This document shows, piece after piece, positions 1 through 7,877 of a stretch of DNA of 64,000 bases. Under the pieces are notes generated by a model. That model saw only the letters and a list, made by a program, of their open reading frames with translations, was not told where the DNA came from and made no database searches. The stretch is from JABCPE02 sp963530615 (GTDB lineage Bacteria; Bacteroidota; Bacteroidia; Flavobacteriales; Weeksellaceae). Where the stretch lies: NCBI GenBank assembly GCA_963530615.1, contig CAUSDX010000004.1, positions 1 to 64,000 on the forward strand, written 5' to 3'. The translations under genes were made by a program, and so were the position numbers. The stretch's first letter is position 1; each line of letters starts with the position of its first letter.

Positions 1-4
1 AGTG

Positions 5-35
5 CAAAAGTATAAATAATTTTTATTCTGACAAA
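5..35 (-). promoter_or_regulatory. Bacteroidota-type promoter reading off the left edge
   Basis: On the minus strand a TTTG (-33 element, 32-35) is followed after 19 nt (13-31) by TACTTTTG (-7 element, 5-12). This matches the TTTG/TAnnTTTG promoter of Bacteroidota. It would drive a leftward gene outside the window. Confidence 0.6.
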
Positions 36-67
36 ATATTTTTCAAAGTTTTTTTATTTTTTTTAAT

Positions 68-121
68 TCACTTAAAAATCCTCCCGAAAATATCTCTAAC
101 CATCAAACTCAAATCACTCAT
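68..121 (-). other. Short open frame or gene-end remnant in the left spacer (bases 1-349)
   Basis: The spacer left of ribH holds no full gene. On the minus strand an ATG at 121 opens 17 codons ending in TGA at 68. The same frame is open upstream to about 172 and reads like the C-terminus of a protein (LLVVAQEMSDLSLMV, then RDIFGRIFK). It lies just downstream of the promoter at 159-189. It could be a tiny peptide gene, a leader, or the decayed end of a lost gene. I do not recognise the family. Confidence 0.25.
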
Positions 122-158
122 CTCCTGCGCTACAACCAACAAATCTTGATTGCGAGTG

Positions 159-189
159 CAAAAATAAAACTTCTAATATTAACCACAAA
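159..189 (-). promoter_or_regulatory. Second leftward Bacteroidota-type promoter
   Basis: Minus-strand TTTG (186-189), a 19-nt spacer (167-185), then TATTTTTG (159-166). The match to the lineage consensus is complete. It lies 154 nt upstream of an equally good promoter at 5-35, so the left spacer may carry a short transcript or a leader with two start points. Confidence 0.6.
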
Positions 190-273
190 ATGTTTTCGCA
201 ATTTTATTGCCCACAAAATATCAAATATCTGATATTCAATACCAAAATATACACAAACCCCAAACTAATACTT

Positions 274-302
274 GAAAAAATGCCTTAATAATCATTAAGG
301 CA
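274..302 (-). terminator. Intrinsic terminator after ribH
   Basis: Perfect 9-bp inverted repeat TGCCTTAAT (281-289) / ATTAAGGCA (294-302) with a 4-nt loop, followed on the minus strand by six T (275-280). It closes the apt/TPR/ribH direction of transcription. Confidence 0.75.
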
Positions 303-349
303 CAATAAATTTTAAATATAATCACTAATTTTTTTAATATAAAAACGCA

Positions 350-838
350 TTACCCCAATATACTTTTATTAAAACCAATCATTTTTAAAGCTGTAATACC
401 TGCTTCAATCCCCTTATTTCCCAAACCACCTCCACTTCTTGCAATTGATTGTTCTTTATTATCATCTGTTAATACACAAAATACAGCAGGAGTATTTGTC
501 AATACATTACAATCCTTAATCCCTTGAGCTACTCCAGAACAAACATAATCAAAATGTGAAGTTTCTCCGCGAATCACACACCCAATTGCGATAACCGCAT
601 CAAACTTCCCACTCTTACATAACTTCATCGTTGCAAAACTTAACTCAAATGCCCCAGGCACATAATATACTTCAATATTCTCTTCTTTTACTCCTTCTTT
701 TATCAACACATCTATCGCTCCATCTCTGAGATTAAAAGTTACAAAGTCATTCCACTCAGAAACCACAATGCCGATGTGAAATTCATCGGCATTAGTTAAA
801 TTAAGCGGACTATAATCTGAAAGATTTACAGTTGCCAT
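350..838 (-). CDS. ribH: 6,7-dimethyl-8-ribityllumazine synthase
   Basis: This cytosolic enzyme condenses 5-amino-6-ribitylaminouracil with 3,4-dihydroxy-2-butanone 4-phosphate in riboflavin synthesis. The protein has 162 residues, normal for the family. The substrate-binding GAFE motif is near residue 62, the VIRGETSHFDYV block spans about 88-99 with the general-base histidine at 95, and the GGLGNKG segment lies near 137. It begins 11 nt after the stop of a TPR membrane protein gene and probably shares its promoter at about 1560-1589. A strong terminator follows. No other rib gene is nearby, so the pathway genes are scattered in this genome. Identification is secure. Confidence 0.95.
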   Translation of the reverse strand: MATVNLSDYSPLNLTNADEFHIGIVVSEWNDFVTFNLRDGAIDVLIKEGVKEENIEVYYVPGAFELSFATMKLCKSGKFDAVIAIGCVIRGETSHFDYVCSGVAQGIKDCNVLTNTPAVFCVLTDDNKEQSIARSGGGLGNKGIEAGITALKMIGFNKSILG

Positions 839-849
839 ATTTTTTTATT

Positions 850-1536
850 TTAATATTGTTTTACCATTTCGATATAAGCATCTGAGACTCCAGCATCATA
901 ATCTTGATATTTTTCTTCTATATCAAGGAAATATCTTTTTGCCATATCCTGTTTTTTTATCCCCAATGCCAAAACACCTGCTTTTCTTGTGAAATAAAAT
1001 GAGGTAAACTCATCATTAGATGCGGAAATTGCCTTATCAAACAGGGAAAGAGCTTCTTCATTCTTATTAAGATTTACCATACAATCCGCCATTGCCCCAA
1101 ATTTTAGAGCCATTAAAACTTTATTCTCAGAAGAGAATTCATTCAGTAAATCGTAGGCTTTTTGATAATTTCCTTTATTGAACTCTATTATACCTGCGTT
1201 ATATGCTGACAACTTCCCGACATCAGTTCCTAAAAAATTATCCACGACTCCCTTAAACCCAGGATTTGTAGATTTACCACCTAAAGCCAAATCATTTTTT
1301 CCTTCTCCTAAATTTTTCTGAGCGGTAAGATAAGTCATTGTAGCTTCTTCATTATGTGGGAATACTACAAAGTGTTGATAACCAAAATACGCTAAAACAC
1401 CCAGCACTACAACCCCTAACGCTCCTCCTATTTTTTTTGCATTTCTTTCTATAAACCTTTCAGATTGCACTACATTCTTATCTAATTCCTTAAAAATCTC
1501 TACGGTTTCTTTACCCTCTATTTTATTTTTTGCCAT
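850..1536 (-). CDS. Membrane-anchored tetratricopeptide repeat protein
   Basis: The 228-residue protein has a charged cytoplasmic N-terminus of about 35 residues, one transmembrane segment (about 37-57, rich in Gly, Val and Leu), and a periplasmic part with TPR-like helical pairs from about 105 onward (for example AYNAGIIEFNKGNYQKAYDLL). The topology resembles YfgM-type proteins, which work with the Sec translocon and periplasmic chaperones, but that function is not shown here. As I recall, Bacteroidota often carry such a gene directly upstream of ribH, as here. It is transcribed from the promoter at 1559-1589 and precedes ribH by 11 nt. Confidence 0.75.
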   Translation of the reverse strand: MAKNKIEGKETVEIFKELDKNVVQSERFIERNAKKIGGALGVVVLGVLAYFGYQHFVVFPHNEEATMTYLTAQKNLGEGKNDLALGGKSTNPGFKGVVDNFLGTDVGKLSAYNAGIIEFNKGNYQKAYDLLNEFSSENKVLMALKFGAMADCMVNLNKNEEALSLFDKAISASNDEFTSFYFTRKAGVLALGIKKQDMAKRYFLDIEEKYQDYDAGVSDAYIEMVKQY

Positions 1537-1558
1537 ATTCTTACATTAAATTCGTTCG

Positions 1559-1589
1559 CAAATTTAATACTTTCGTACCAAATCACAAA
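1559..1589 (-). promoter_or_regulatory. Promoter for the TPR protein-ribH pair
   Basis: Minus-strand TTTG (86-89 of the 1500s), a 19-nt spacer (1567-1585), then TAAATTTG (1559-1566). The ATG of the TPR gene lies 22 nt downstream of the -7 element. Confidence 0.6.
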
Positions 1590-1596
1590 TTATTCC

Positions 1597-2130
1597 TTAA
1601 TAATCTAATATATTGAAGACTTCTACTTCTTCTATTTGCTCTAGTTTCTCCTTTCCGCCAAGATCTTTTAATTCAATCAAAAAACTGAACTGGGTAACCT
1701 TTCCTCCTTCTCTTTTCACCAAATTCGCAGCTGCTTTTGCAGTTCCTCCTGTTGCTAAAAGATCATCATGAATAAGAACTCTTTGACCTTTTTGAATTTG
1801 ATTAATTTTCATTTCTATCTCTGAAGTGCCATATTCCAAATCATATTTTTCTGAAATAAAAGGTGGTGGTAATTTTCCTTTTTTTCTAATCAAAACAAAA
1901 GGAACCCCCAATTTAACCGCAATTGCAATCCCAAAAATATACCCTCGACTTTCTATTCCACAAACTACATCTACTTTTCCTCGGCTAAAATTCACCATTT
2001 TCTCAACAACTTCTTCATATAAATCTGGATGAAGAAAAATCGGACTAATATCCTTAAACTGAATACCTTCCTTAGGAAAATCAGGAATGTTCTCTATTGT
2101 GTTTTCTAATCTTTTTTTTAATTCTAGCAT
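1597..2130 (-). CDS. apt: Adenine phosphoribosyltransferase
   Basis: Salvages adenine by converting it with PRPP to AMP in the cytosol. The 177-residue length is typical. The PRPP-binding motif VLIHDDLLATGGTAKAA occupies about 118-134, with the paired aspartates at 122-123. The IESRG segment at 59-63 and the flexible-loop region around KKGKLPPP (83-90) also fit the family. It starts 12 nt downstream of the lipoprotein gene, so the two may be cotranscribed. The next leftward gene has its own promoter, so apt is probably the end of this unit. Identification is secure. Confidence 0.95.
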   Translation of the reverse strand: MLELKKRLENTIENIPDFPKEGIQFKDISPIFLHPDLYEEVVEKMVNFSRGKVDVVCGIESRGYIFGIAIAVKLGVPFVLIRKKGKLPPPFISEKYDLEYGTSEIEMKINQIQKGQRVLIHDDLLATGGTAKAAANLVKREGGKVTQFSFLIELKDLGGKEKLEQIEEVEVFNILDY

Positions 2131-2142
2131 AATTTCAATATT

Positions 2143-3267
2143 TTACTGTTTTTCAGATGAATTAATTTTATAGTTTGAAATCTTCCAAATATTTTCTGAT
2201 TGTTTTAGTATATAAGAAACACCAAGTTCCATAGTATTTTCTTCAGAATCAACAACTTGATAAACCGCATTAACCACAGCATTTTTATCCGAAATAGATT
2301 TCATTGATATATTTTTCACATGAATACTCTTCACACCTCCAAAACCTAAGTTAGGGTTTGAAAACTTATCATAAGTCCCCCAATTTGGATTTTCTGAAAT
2401 ATCATATGCTGCTCTAAAGTTCTGACTACCCAAATAGCTCAAAAACTTAGCAACCACTTGTTCTGGATTTTCCGCCCCCTTCCCATTTATATCAGAAAAA
2501 GACTCCTCTATCACTTCATTTTCTGTTTTTTCTAGAATTTTTTTATTCACAGAAACTCCTGTTTTTAGCAATTGATATGTTCTCTTGGTTGTTTTTACAC
2601 TTATCTTGATATCTATTTTTGCATCTACTATTTTTTCTACTGGCAAAGATTCCAATTTCAAATAGAACCCCTTAAACTCATTACTTATCATAAGGTTTTT
2701 TGATGTAGAAAGTTTTTCACCATTACTATACACCTCCATAATCGTTTCCAGTCCAGCATTAAAAAACTCCACCACATTACCTGAATTATCCAATAGCCTA
2801 GGGATTACCCTCAATGCTTTTGCCCCATCTACACTATCTACATCTACTGGACGAACAATAATTTCTAATGATGAAGCAGAAATATCATTAGGATCTATTT
2901 CCACAGCAGAAATATTTTGAAAAATATTCATTTCTCCCAATGATGGCGGTGCAGTGCTTGACCAATCTATATTATTCTTCCTCGCAACTTCATCAGCTAG
3001 AGAAAAAATCTCCGAAACTTTTTTATCGTTAATTAATTTTGCTAATGCTTTTAGCCTATCCATATCCGTATCTCCTTCCGCTGCAAAAGTCTTCAAGATA
3101 TATAACGCCTCATTAAATTTAGTCTGCTGTAAAGTATTCAATGAACTTGCCATATCATTAACACTCTCCTGAAATGCCTTTATAGATGAGCCATCTACAG
3201 CATCTTTTTTACAACTCACCATAAAAAGCAACATTCCTAAAAACAACAATCTTACTAATCTCTTCAT
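2143..3267 (-). CDS. Lipoprotein of unknown function with C-terminal DUF4878-like region
   Basis: A longer frame opens at 3306, but the ATG at 3267 gives a proper lipoprotein signal (MKRLVRLLFLGMLLFMVSC, lipobox cysteine about residue 19), so I choose it. The product has about 374 residues. The last 110 residues (from about EQVVAKFLSYLGSQNFRAAY) resemble small NTF2-like domains of the DUF4878 type that occur in secreted Bacteroidota proteins. The middle is beta-rich and not recognised. A -7 box (TATTTTTG, 3286-3293 on the minus strand) lies 18 nt upstream of the chosen start. It is divergent from the SPOR gene and followed closely by apt. Function unknown. Confidence 0.6.
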   Translation of the reverse strand: MKRLVRLLFLGMLLFMVSCKKDAVDGSSIKAFQESVNDMASSLNTLQQTKFNEALYILKTFAAEGDTDMDRLKALAKLINDKKVSEIFSLADEVARKNNIDWSSTAPPSLGEMNIFQNISAVEIDPNDISASSLEIIVRPVDVDSVDGAKALRVIPRLLDNSGNVVEFFNAGLETIMEVYSNGEKLSTSKNLMISNEFKGFYLKLESLPVEKIVDAKIDIKISVKTTKRTYQLLKTGVSVNKKILEKTENEVIEESFSDINGKGAENPEQVVAKFLSYLGSQNFRAAYDISENPNWGTYDKFSNPNLGFGGVKSIHVKNISMKSISDKNAVVNAVYQVVDSEENTMELGVSYILKQSENIWKISNYKINSSEKQ

Positions 3268-3316
3268 AAAAATTATAATTTGACACAAAAATAAGAAATT
3301 ATACATAATTTATTTA

Positions 3317-3344
3317 TTGTGAAAAACTAATTTTCATATTTTTG
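3317..3344 (+). promoter_or_regulatory. Promoter of the SPOR-domain gene
   Basis: TTG (3317-3319), a 17-nt spacer and TATTTTTG (3337-3344). The ATG at 3361 lies 16 nt downstream, so the leader is very short. Confidence 0.6.
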
Positions 3345-3360
3345 CCTAAAATTTTATTCA

Positions 3361-3879
3361 ATGAAAAAATTACATCAAATATCATTTTTCTATTTATTTT
3401 TAGGATTTTCACAATGCTTAACAGCTCAAATAGAAACTCAAACAGAAAAAATAGGAAATAAGGAATTGACTTCTACCATGGATAGAAGAATTTTTAATGT
3501 TTTAAAATCATTAGAATGCAATGAAAATATAGAGAAAACCTCCAATTTAGAAACTACCGCACACAATACAAGTAACAATACAAATAAAAACCTTAGTAAT
3601 GCGGAGATTTGTAAACAAAACCCAAGAATTTTAGGCTATAAAATACAAATTGCAATAGTAAAAAGCAAAGATGAAGCTGATAAAATAAGAGCTGATTTTA
3701 GGAATTATTTTCCTAACATAAAAGTTGAAATAGATGCTTCTTTAAGACCTAACTACAAAATTTTAGCAGGAAGTTATTTCAATAAAGAATCTGCTAGTGG
3801 GGATTTAAGAAAGATTAGAAATTACTTCAAGTCAGCTTCTTCTGTACAATACAGAATTTTCTGTGCAGAGGCAAAATAA
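3361..3879 (+). CDS. Secreted SPOR-domain protein
   Basis: The 172-residue product has a signal peptide (MKKLHQISFFYLFLGF, cleavage likely after LTAQ near residue 23), a Ser/Thr/Asn-rich linker, and a SPOR domain over about 90-170. The marker pattern is a YKIQIA strand, then a PNYKILAGSYFNKESA strand-helix turn. SPOR domains bind denuded glycan strands of septal peptidoglycan, so a role at the division site or cell wall is plausible. It stands alone between its own promoter and a strong bidirectional terminator. Confidence 0.75.
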   Translation: MKKLHQISFFYLFLGFSQCLTAQIETQTEKIGNKELTSTMDRRIFNVLKSLECNENIEKTSNLETTAHNTSNNTNKNLSNAEICKQNPRILGYKIQIAIVKSKDEADKIRADFRNYFPNIKVEIDASLRPNYKILAGSYFNKESASGDLRKIRNYFKSASSVQYRIFCAEAK

Positions 3880-3900
3880 AAATCACCATTTTCTATTTAT

Positions 3901-3935
3901 AAAAAGAGATTGTCCAAAATAGACAATCTCTTTTT
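3901..3935. terminator. Bidirectional terminator
   Basis: Perfect 14-bp stem, AAAAAGAGATTGTC (3901-3914) / GACAATCTCTTTTT (3922-3935), with a 7-nt loop. It separates the convergent SPOR and response-regulator genes and serves both. Confidence 0.85.
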
Positions 3936-3943
3936 ATGGAATC

Positions 3944-4630
3944 TTAATTTTTTATTAAAAGCCTAAACCCTTCTCCATGAACATTGATAATCTCTAAACC
4001 ATCATCATCTTTTAATATCTTACGGAGTTTCGCAATATAGACATCCATACTTCTCGCTGTAAAATAATTTTCTTTTTTCCATATTTTTCTCAATGCTAAA
4101 TCTCTTGGCATAAAATCTGTTCTATGAAGACACAACATTTTTAACAGTTCATTTTCTTTCGGAGAAAGTTTATACTCTTTATCATTCACTTTTAATTGTC
4201 TTAACACAGAATCAAAAATAATATTGCTTATTTCAAAATGCTCTTGTTCCTCCTCTTCTAAAACCACACTTCTCTGTAGAATTGCTTTAATTTTGTATAA
4301 AAGCAACTCTGTATCAAATGGCTTTGTAATATAGTCATCAGCCCCCAACTGATATCCTTTCAAAATATCCTCTTTCATATTTCTTGCTGTCAGAAATATG
4401 ATTGGCATATTTTTATTAATTTTTTTCACATCTTCTGCCAACGAAAAACCATCTTTTTTAGGCATCATCACATCAAAAATACACAAATCATATTCATCCT
4501 CCATAAAAGCTTTTAATCCCAACTCCCCATCTACAGCAAGGGTAACATCATAATCATTCATCATCAAATAATCTTTTAGAACCACTCCAAAACTTTGGTC
4601 ATCTTCTACTAATAATATTCTACTATTCAT
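3944..4630 (-). CDS. rprY: OmpR-family response regulator (RprY-like)
   Basis: The 228-residue protein has a receiver domain (1-120) with the acidic pair at 9-11, the phosphoacceptor Asp53 in CIFDVMMP, Thr81 and Lys103, followed by an OmpR/PhoB winged-helix DNA-binding domain (about 130-228, ending EGFRLL). It acts downstream of the kinase encoded 41 nt upstream in the same direction. Order and sequence style fit the RprX/RprY pair described in Bacteroides, a regulator of stress and nutrient genes. The targets in this organism are unknown, and the gene symbol is by analogy. Confidence 0.85.
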   Translation of the reverse strand: MNSRILLVEDDQSFGVVLKDYLMMNDYDVTLAVDGELGLKAFMEDEYDLCIFDVMMPKKDGFSLAEDVKKINKNMPIIFLTARNMKEDILKGYQLGADDYITKPFDTELLLYKIKAILQRSVVLEEEEQEHFEISNIIFDSVLRQLKVNDKEYKLSPKENELLKMLCLHRTDFMPRDLALRKIWKKENYFTARSMDVYIAKLRKILKDDDGLEIINVHGEGFRLLIKN

Positions 4631-4671
4631 TTTCTCAATCTAATATTTTGTTTAACAATTTTTTATTTGTT

Positions 4672-6219
4672 CTATATAGGGAGCTTAACAATGAATGTAC
4701 TCCCTTTTCCTTTCACGGATTCTACCAAAACCTGCCCCCCATGTAGCTCTATTATCCTCTTCACATAGGATAATCCTAATCCTTGTCCCTTCACATTATG
4801 AACATTTCCCGTTTCTTCTCGGAAAAATTTTTCAAAAATTTTCTTCCTATTCATGGTTTCCATTCCCATTCCTTTATCCGAAATCTCTATCACATATTTA
4901 TTGCCTTCATTTCTGGTTTTTATTTTAATTTCGGGATTTTCTGGAGAATATTTATTTGCATTATCCAACAAATTTACTAGGGCGTTGGAAAGGTGAAATT
5001 CATCTACTTTCAGATGATAGTTTTCCGCCGTAAATTCTTGAACTAAAGTCCCGTTACGCTCTTCCACAATAATTCTAAAAGACTCTGTCAGCCTCTGTAT
5101 TAACTCCCTTATATTAGTCTGTTTTAGAAAAAGTTTCATTTCATTTCTTTCCAATTTAGACATATTCAAGACATTCTCCACTTGTTTCTTCATTCGGATA
5201 TTTTCCTGCTTAATAAGTTGAGAATAATACTTTACTTTATCGGGATTTGTTGCTATTCTATCATTATTCAAAGAATCCGTTGCTACCGAAATCGTCGCTA
5301 AAGGAGTTTTGAACTCATGAGACATATTATTGATAAAATCCGTTTTGATATCAGCTATTTTCTTTTGCCTCATCATATAATTCACCGAAACAATATAAAT
5401 CCCCAAAATAATCAAAAGTGATAACCCCATTCCCAGTAACATAAAGAAATTATTTTGTGCTAAAGAATAATCTTTCGTTGGGAAAATAAGAGACAGAGTA
5501 TAAATAGTTTGCTCCTTACTATCCGTAAACAGTGGATAAGAATAATGAGTTTTACTCTCATTTGCTTGCTTGAAAATCTTATTAACCACAGAAGTCAATT
5601 GATTATCCTTATCATATATCCCAAAACCAAAATCAGCATTTATCCCCTGCATTCTCAATTCTCGGGTCAAGACAGAGTCTACCAACTTCATATCCACACG
5701 CATCTCTATAGGGATATTAGAAGCATTTAGCTTTGCAAATTCTTTCAATTGATAAGTATTGTCCCTTATCGTTTCTGTAATTTCAGAGGTCAGAACTTGT
5801 GGAGACGATGGTTTTTTCTTAATGCTAATCAATCCTTCATCGGTATACATTTTCATCAATTCTAAGCTATCCCCACTTTGGGAAATTGGAATATGCTGAC
5901 TTTCCACTATTTTTTTAGAAAACAAAATCTGCTTCTTCGTTGCTGAATCCGTAACCTGCTGAATATAAGTCTCTGTAGGTTGCTCTTTTGTGGAAACTAC
6001 ATTCTTTCCGAAATTAGGAAATTCCGTATTCAAATATTTATCAATCTCTATCTCTGATATTTTTTGGGTAGACTTTTCTAAAACACTATGCACTTTATTA
6101 GAAAAATCTTGCTCCAACGCCACATAATACCCTCGTAACCAATACAATTGCAAGGAAACAAAAGCAACCAAGGACACCGTCATAGCGATGGATAAAATTA
6201 TAATAAAACGATTATTCAT
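4672..6219 (-). CDS. rprX: Membrane sensor histidine kinase (RprX-like)
   Basis: The 515-residue kinase has transmembrane segments at about 6-27 and 259-280 that enclose a periplasmic sensor region of about 230 residues. The HisKA H-box is MSHEFKTPLATI with phospho-accepting His301, the N-box NLLDNANKYS is near 416-425, the G1 box is DKGMGM near 448, and the G2 box is GQGLGLS near 478. There is no HAMP domain. It phosphorylates the downstream regulator, with which it forms a two-gene operon. The periplasmic part has no domain I recognise, so the signal is unknown. Confidence 0.85.
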   Translation of the reverse strand: MNNRFIIILSIAMTVSLVAFVSLQLYWLRGYYVALEQDFSNKVHSVLEKSTQKISEIEIDKYLNTEFPNFGKNVVSTKEQPTETYIQQVTDSATKKQILFSKKIVESQHIPISQSGDSLELMKMYTDEGLISIKKKPSSPQVLTSEITETIRDNTYQLKEFAKLNASNIPIEMRVDMKLVDSVLTRELRMQGINADFGFGIYDKDNQLTSVVNKIFKQANESKTHYSYPLFTDSKEQTIYTLSLIFPTKDYSLAQNNFFMLLGMGLSLLIILGIYIVSVNYMMRQKKIADIKTDFINNMSHEFKTPLATISVATDSLNNDRIATNPDKVKYYSQLIKQENIRMKKQVENVLNMSKLERNEMKLFLKQTNIRELIQRLTESFRIIVEERNGTLVQEFTAENYHLKVDEFHLSNALVNLLDNANKYSPENPEIKIKTRNEGNKYVIEISDKGMGMETMNRKKIFEKFFREETGNVHNVKGQGLGLSYVKRIIELHGGQVLVESVKGKGSTFIVKLPI

Positions 6220-6274
6220 TTACTCCAACTTCTTCTAAAAATAAACAATTATATACTACAAAGTTTATAAATAA

Positions 6275-6301
6275 TTTGTTAAAATGAAAATTTTTAACAA
6301 A
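6275..6301 (-). terminator. Probable terminator hairpin
   Basis: Inverted repeat TTTGTTAAAA (6275-6284) / TTTTAACAAA (6292-6301) downstream of the 116-residue protein gene, followed on the minus strand by AT-rich sequence without a pure T run. Moderate support. Confidence 0.45.
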
Positions 6302-6336
6302 ATTTTATTAAAAATATCATGTTTTATTCATTTCAC

Positions 6337-6687
6337 TTACAAATCAAAAAGCTCTTCATCTATGAAATATTGAATGATGGCTTTTTTCATAAGAAGCTGC
6401 TGTTCGTTTGGTTTTAATGTAGGTAATGGCTGTAGTTCCACAAAATGAGGATACCCATCATCATCATAATGAGAAAACTTATAATACCCAAAAGGTTCTA
6501 ACAAACGACATACAGCAATATGTAACAAATTAATTTTATCATCTTTAGTATATTTTTGCTTCCCACTTCCTAATTCTTGCACTCCTATTAAAAACAAAAG
6601 TGTCTCTACAGGCGGATTTCTCTCAACATCAAAATTTGCAACAAAAAAATCCTCTACTTTTGCCCAAAGTTTAGCTTCATTATTCAT
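6337..6687 (-). CDS. Conserved hypothetical protein, 116 residues
   Basis: A soluble protein without signal peptide or membrane segment. It is rich in aromatic residues around the middle (FGYYKFSHYDDDGYPHFVE, about 72-90) and ends in an acidic helix. I do not recognise a named family, although small proteins of this type occur in other Flavobacteriia. The ATG overlaps the stop of a 32-codon gene by four bases (ATGA), so the two should be translationally coupled. It is the last gene of a leftward unit whose first gene is the acidic protein at 6786-7724. Function unknown. Confidence 0.65.
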   Translation of the reverse strand: MNNEAKLWAKVEDFFVANFDVERNPPVETLLFLIGVQELGSGKQKYTKDDKINLLHIAVCRLLEPFGYYKFSHYDDDGYPHFVELQPLPTLKPNEQQLLMKKAIIQYFIDEELFDL

Positions 6688-6782
6688 AATATAGACTTAA
6701 TATTTGGTCTAAATTTTACTACCAAATCATACATCAACTTATCTTTCTCAATAAGTAAGTCAGTAGTATATTCTTTTTTCAT
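6684..6782 (-). CDS. Small protein of 32 residues, coupled to the next gene
   Basis: An ATG at 6782 opens 32 codons and a TGA whose last bases overlap the ATG of the 116-residue gene (ATGA overlap, 6684-6687). The start lies only 3 nt after the stop of the upstream gene. The product begins MKKEYTTDLL and ends NIKSIL. It is charged and has no membrane segment. The tight packing between two genes supports real translation, either as a small protein or as a device coupling the flanking genes. I see no recognised family. Confidence 0.55.
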   Translation of the reverse strand: MKKEYTTDLLIEKDKLMYDLVVKFRPNIKSIL

Positions 6783-6785
6783 AAC

Positions 6786-7724
6786 TTATTTCTTTCTATT
6801 ATCGTAATATTCATTAACGTGTTCTGTATAATATTTCTCTATAATCTGCTTCATAACCTTTAATATATCATTCTTTATAAACTCATTATTAAATGCTATT
6901 TCCATCAATCTTTCTTTTGATATATATTTCGTAATATCAAACGAATGATAAATCTCTAATTCTGTTTTATCCAAGTCAAAGAAATCTTCATCATCATCTT
7001 CTTCAAATTCCTCATCTTCATTGTCTTCATCATCTAACATCAAGTCTTCTTTGAACATATCCATCGCTTCATCTATTAGAGATGTCGTTGCTGTGATACT
7101 TATTGTTCCTGCTCTCTTATTGAATTTAGCATATTCTTTGATAGGTTCTATGGTATGGTCTATATCAAGTTTTAAGGTAATTTCCATACAATCATCATCA
7201 GAATTAAATGATGTTTCAAAGTCCGATACTTTATATTCGCATACTTTATTTACTTTTTCTACATCAGAAAAATTAAATTTATTTCCTTTCTTTCTTAAAT
7301 GTATCGTGTGATTTTCTTTATCACTGCTTACAATTTCATATCCTAAATTTTTAACATCTTCAACTACTTTATCTAAATTAGGCAACTCTATATTTATTTT
7401 TGGCGACAACGATATAATATCTTCCCCTGCAAATCCGTAGGCTTCATAGTGCCAATATTTATCCATTCCCGAAGAGTAGCAACTGATGGCTTTTAATAAT
7501 TCATCTTTTTCTCTGTGAGAGTATATTACTTTTCTTGTTGGACTATGTATAATTCCTACTTTTTGCACACCTTTCTCAATTATAACATCTAACTCACAAT
7601 CGGGTAAGTCAATATCATAAAACATAAAGTCTAATATTGGTTCATCAAACTGCTCTAATGCTTGTTTTACATTATTTTTCAACTCTTCTTTGTCACTTTC
7701 TAATTTTATTACTTTTGTGTCCAT
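6786..7724 (-). CDS. Acidic protein of unknown function
   Basis: The frame is open from a TTG at 7751, but the first ATG (7724, MDTKVIKLE) is more likely. The product has about 312 residues and no signal or membrane segment. A run of about 20 mostly Asp/Glu residues lies near 230-250 (for example EDNEDEEFEEDDDEDFF), just before a helical C-terminus. The first part has several short beta-rich blocks. I recognise no family. It heads a unit with the 32- and 116-residue proteins. The acidic stretch suggests interaction with basic partners such as nucleic-acid-binding proteins or metal ions, but that is a guess. Confidence 0.6.
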   Translation of the reverse strand: MDTKVIKLESDKEELKNNVKQALEQFDEPILDFMFYDIDLPDCELDVIIEKGVQKVGIIHSPTRKVIYSHREKDELLKAISCYSSGMDKYWHYEAYGFAGEDIISLSPKINIELPNLDKVVEDVKNLGYEIVSSDKENHTIHLRKKGNKFNFSDVEKVNKVCEYKVSDFETSFNSDDDCMEITLKLDIDHTIEPIKEYAKFNKRAGTISITATTSLIDEAMDMFKEDLMLDDEDNEDEEFEEDDDEDFFDLDKTELEIYHSFDITKYISKERLMEIAFNNEFIKNDILKVMKQIIEKYYTEHVNEYYDNRKK

Positions 7725-7877
7725 AATTCTATATTTTTTATAAATTTTCAATAAGTGATACTAATTTTGCTATTTTTTAAATATAGTGATAATAATACCT
7801 TTTTCAAAATTAATTAATATTCAATCTATCACTTTATGCAAATTAATTATATCTAATTATTCAATATTTTCCCATGA

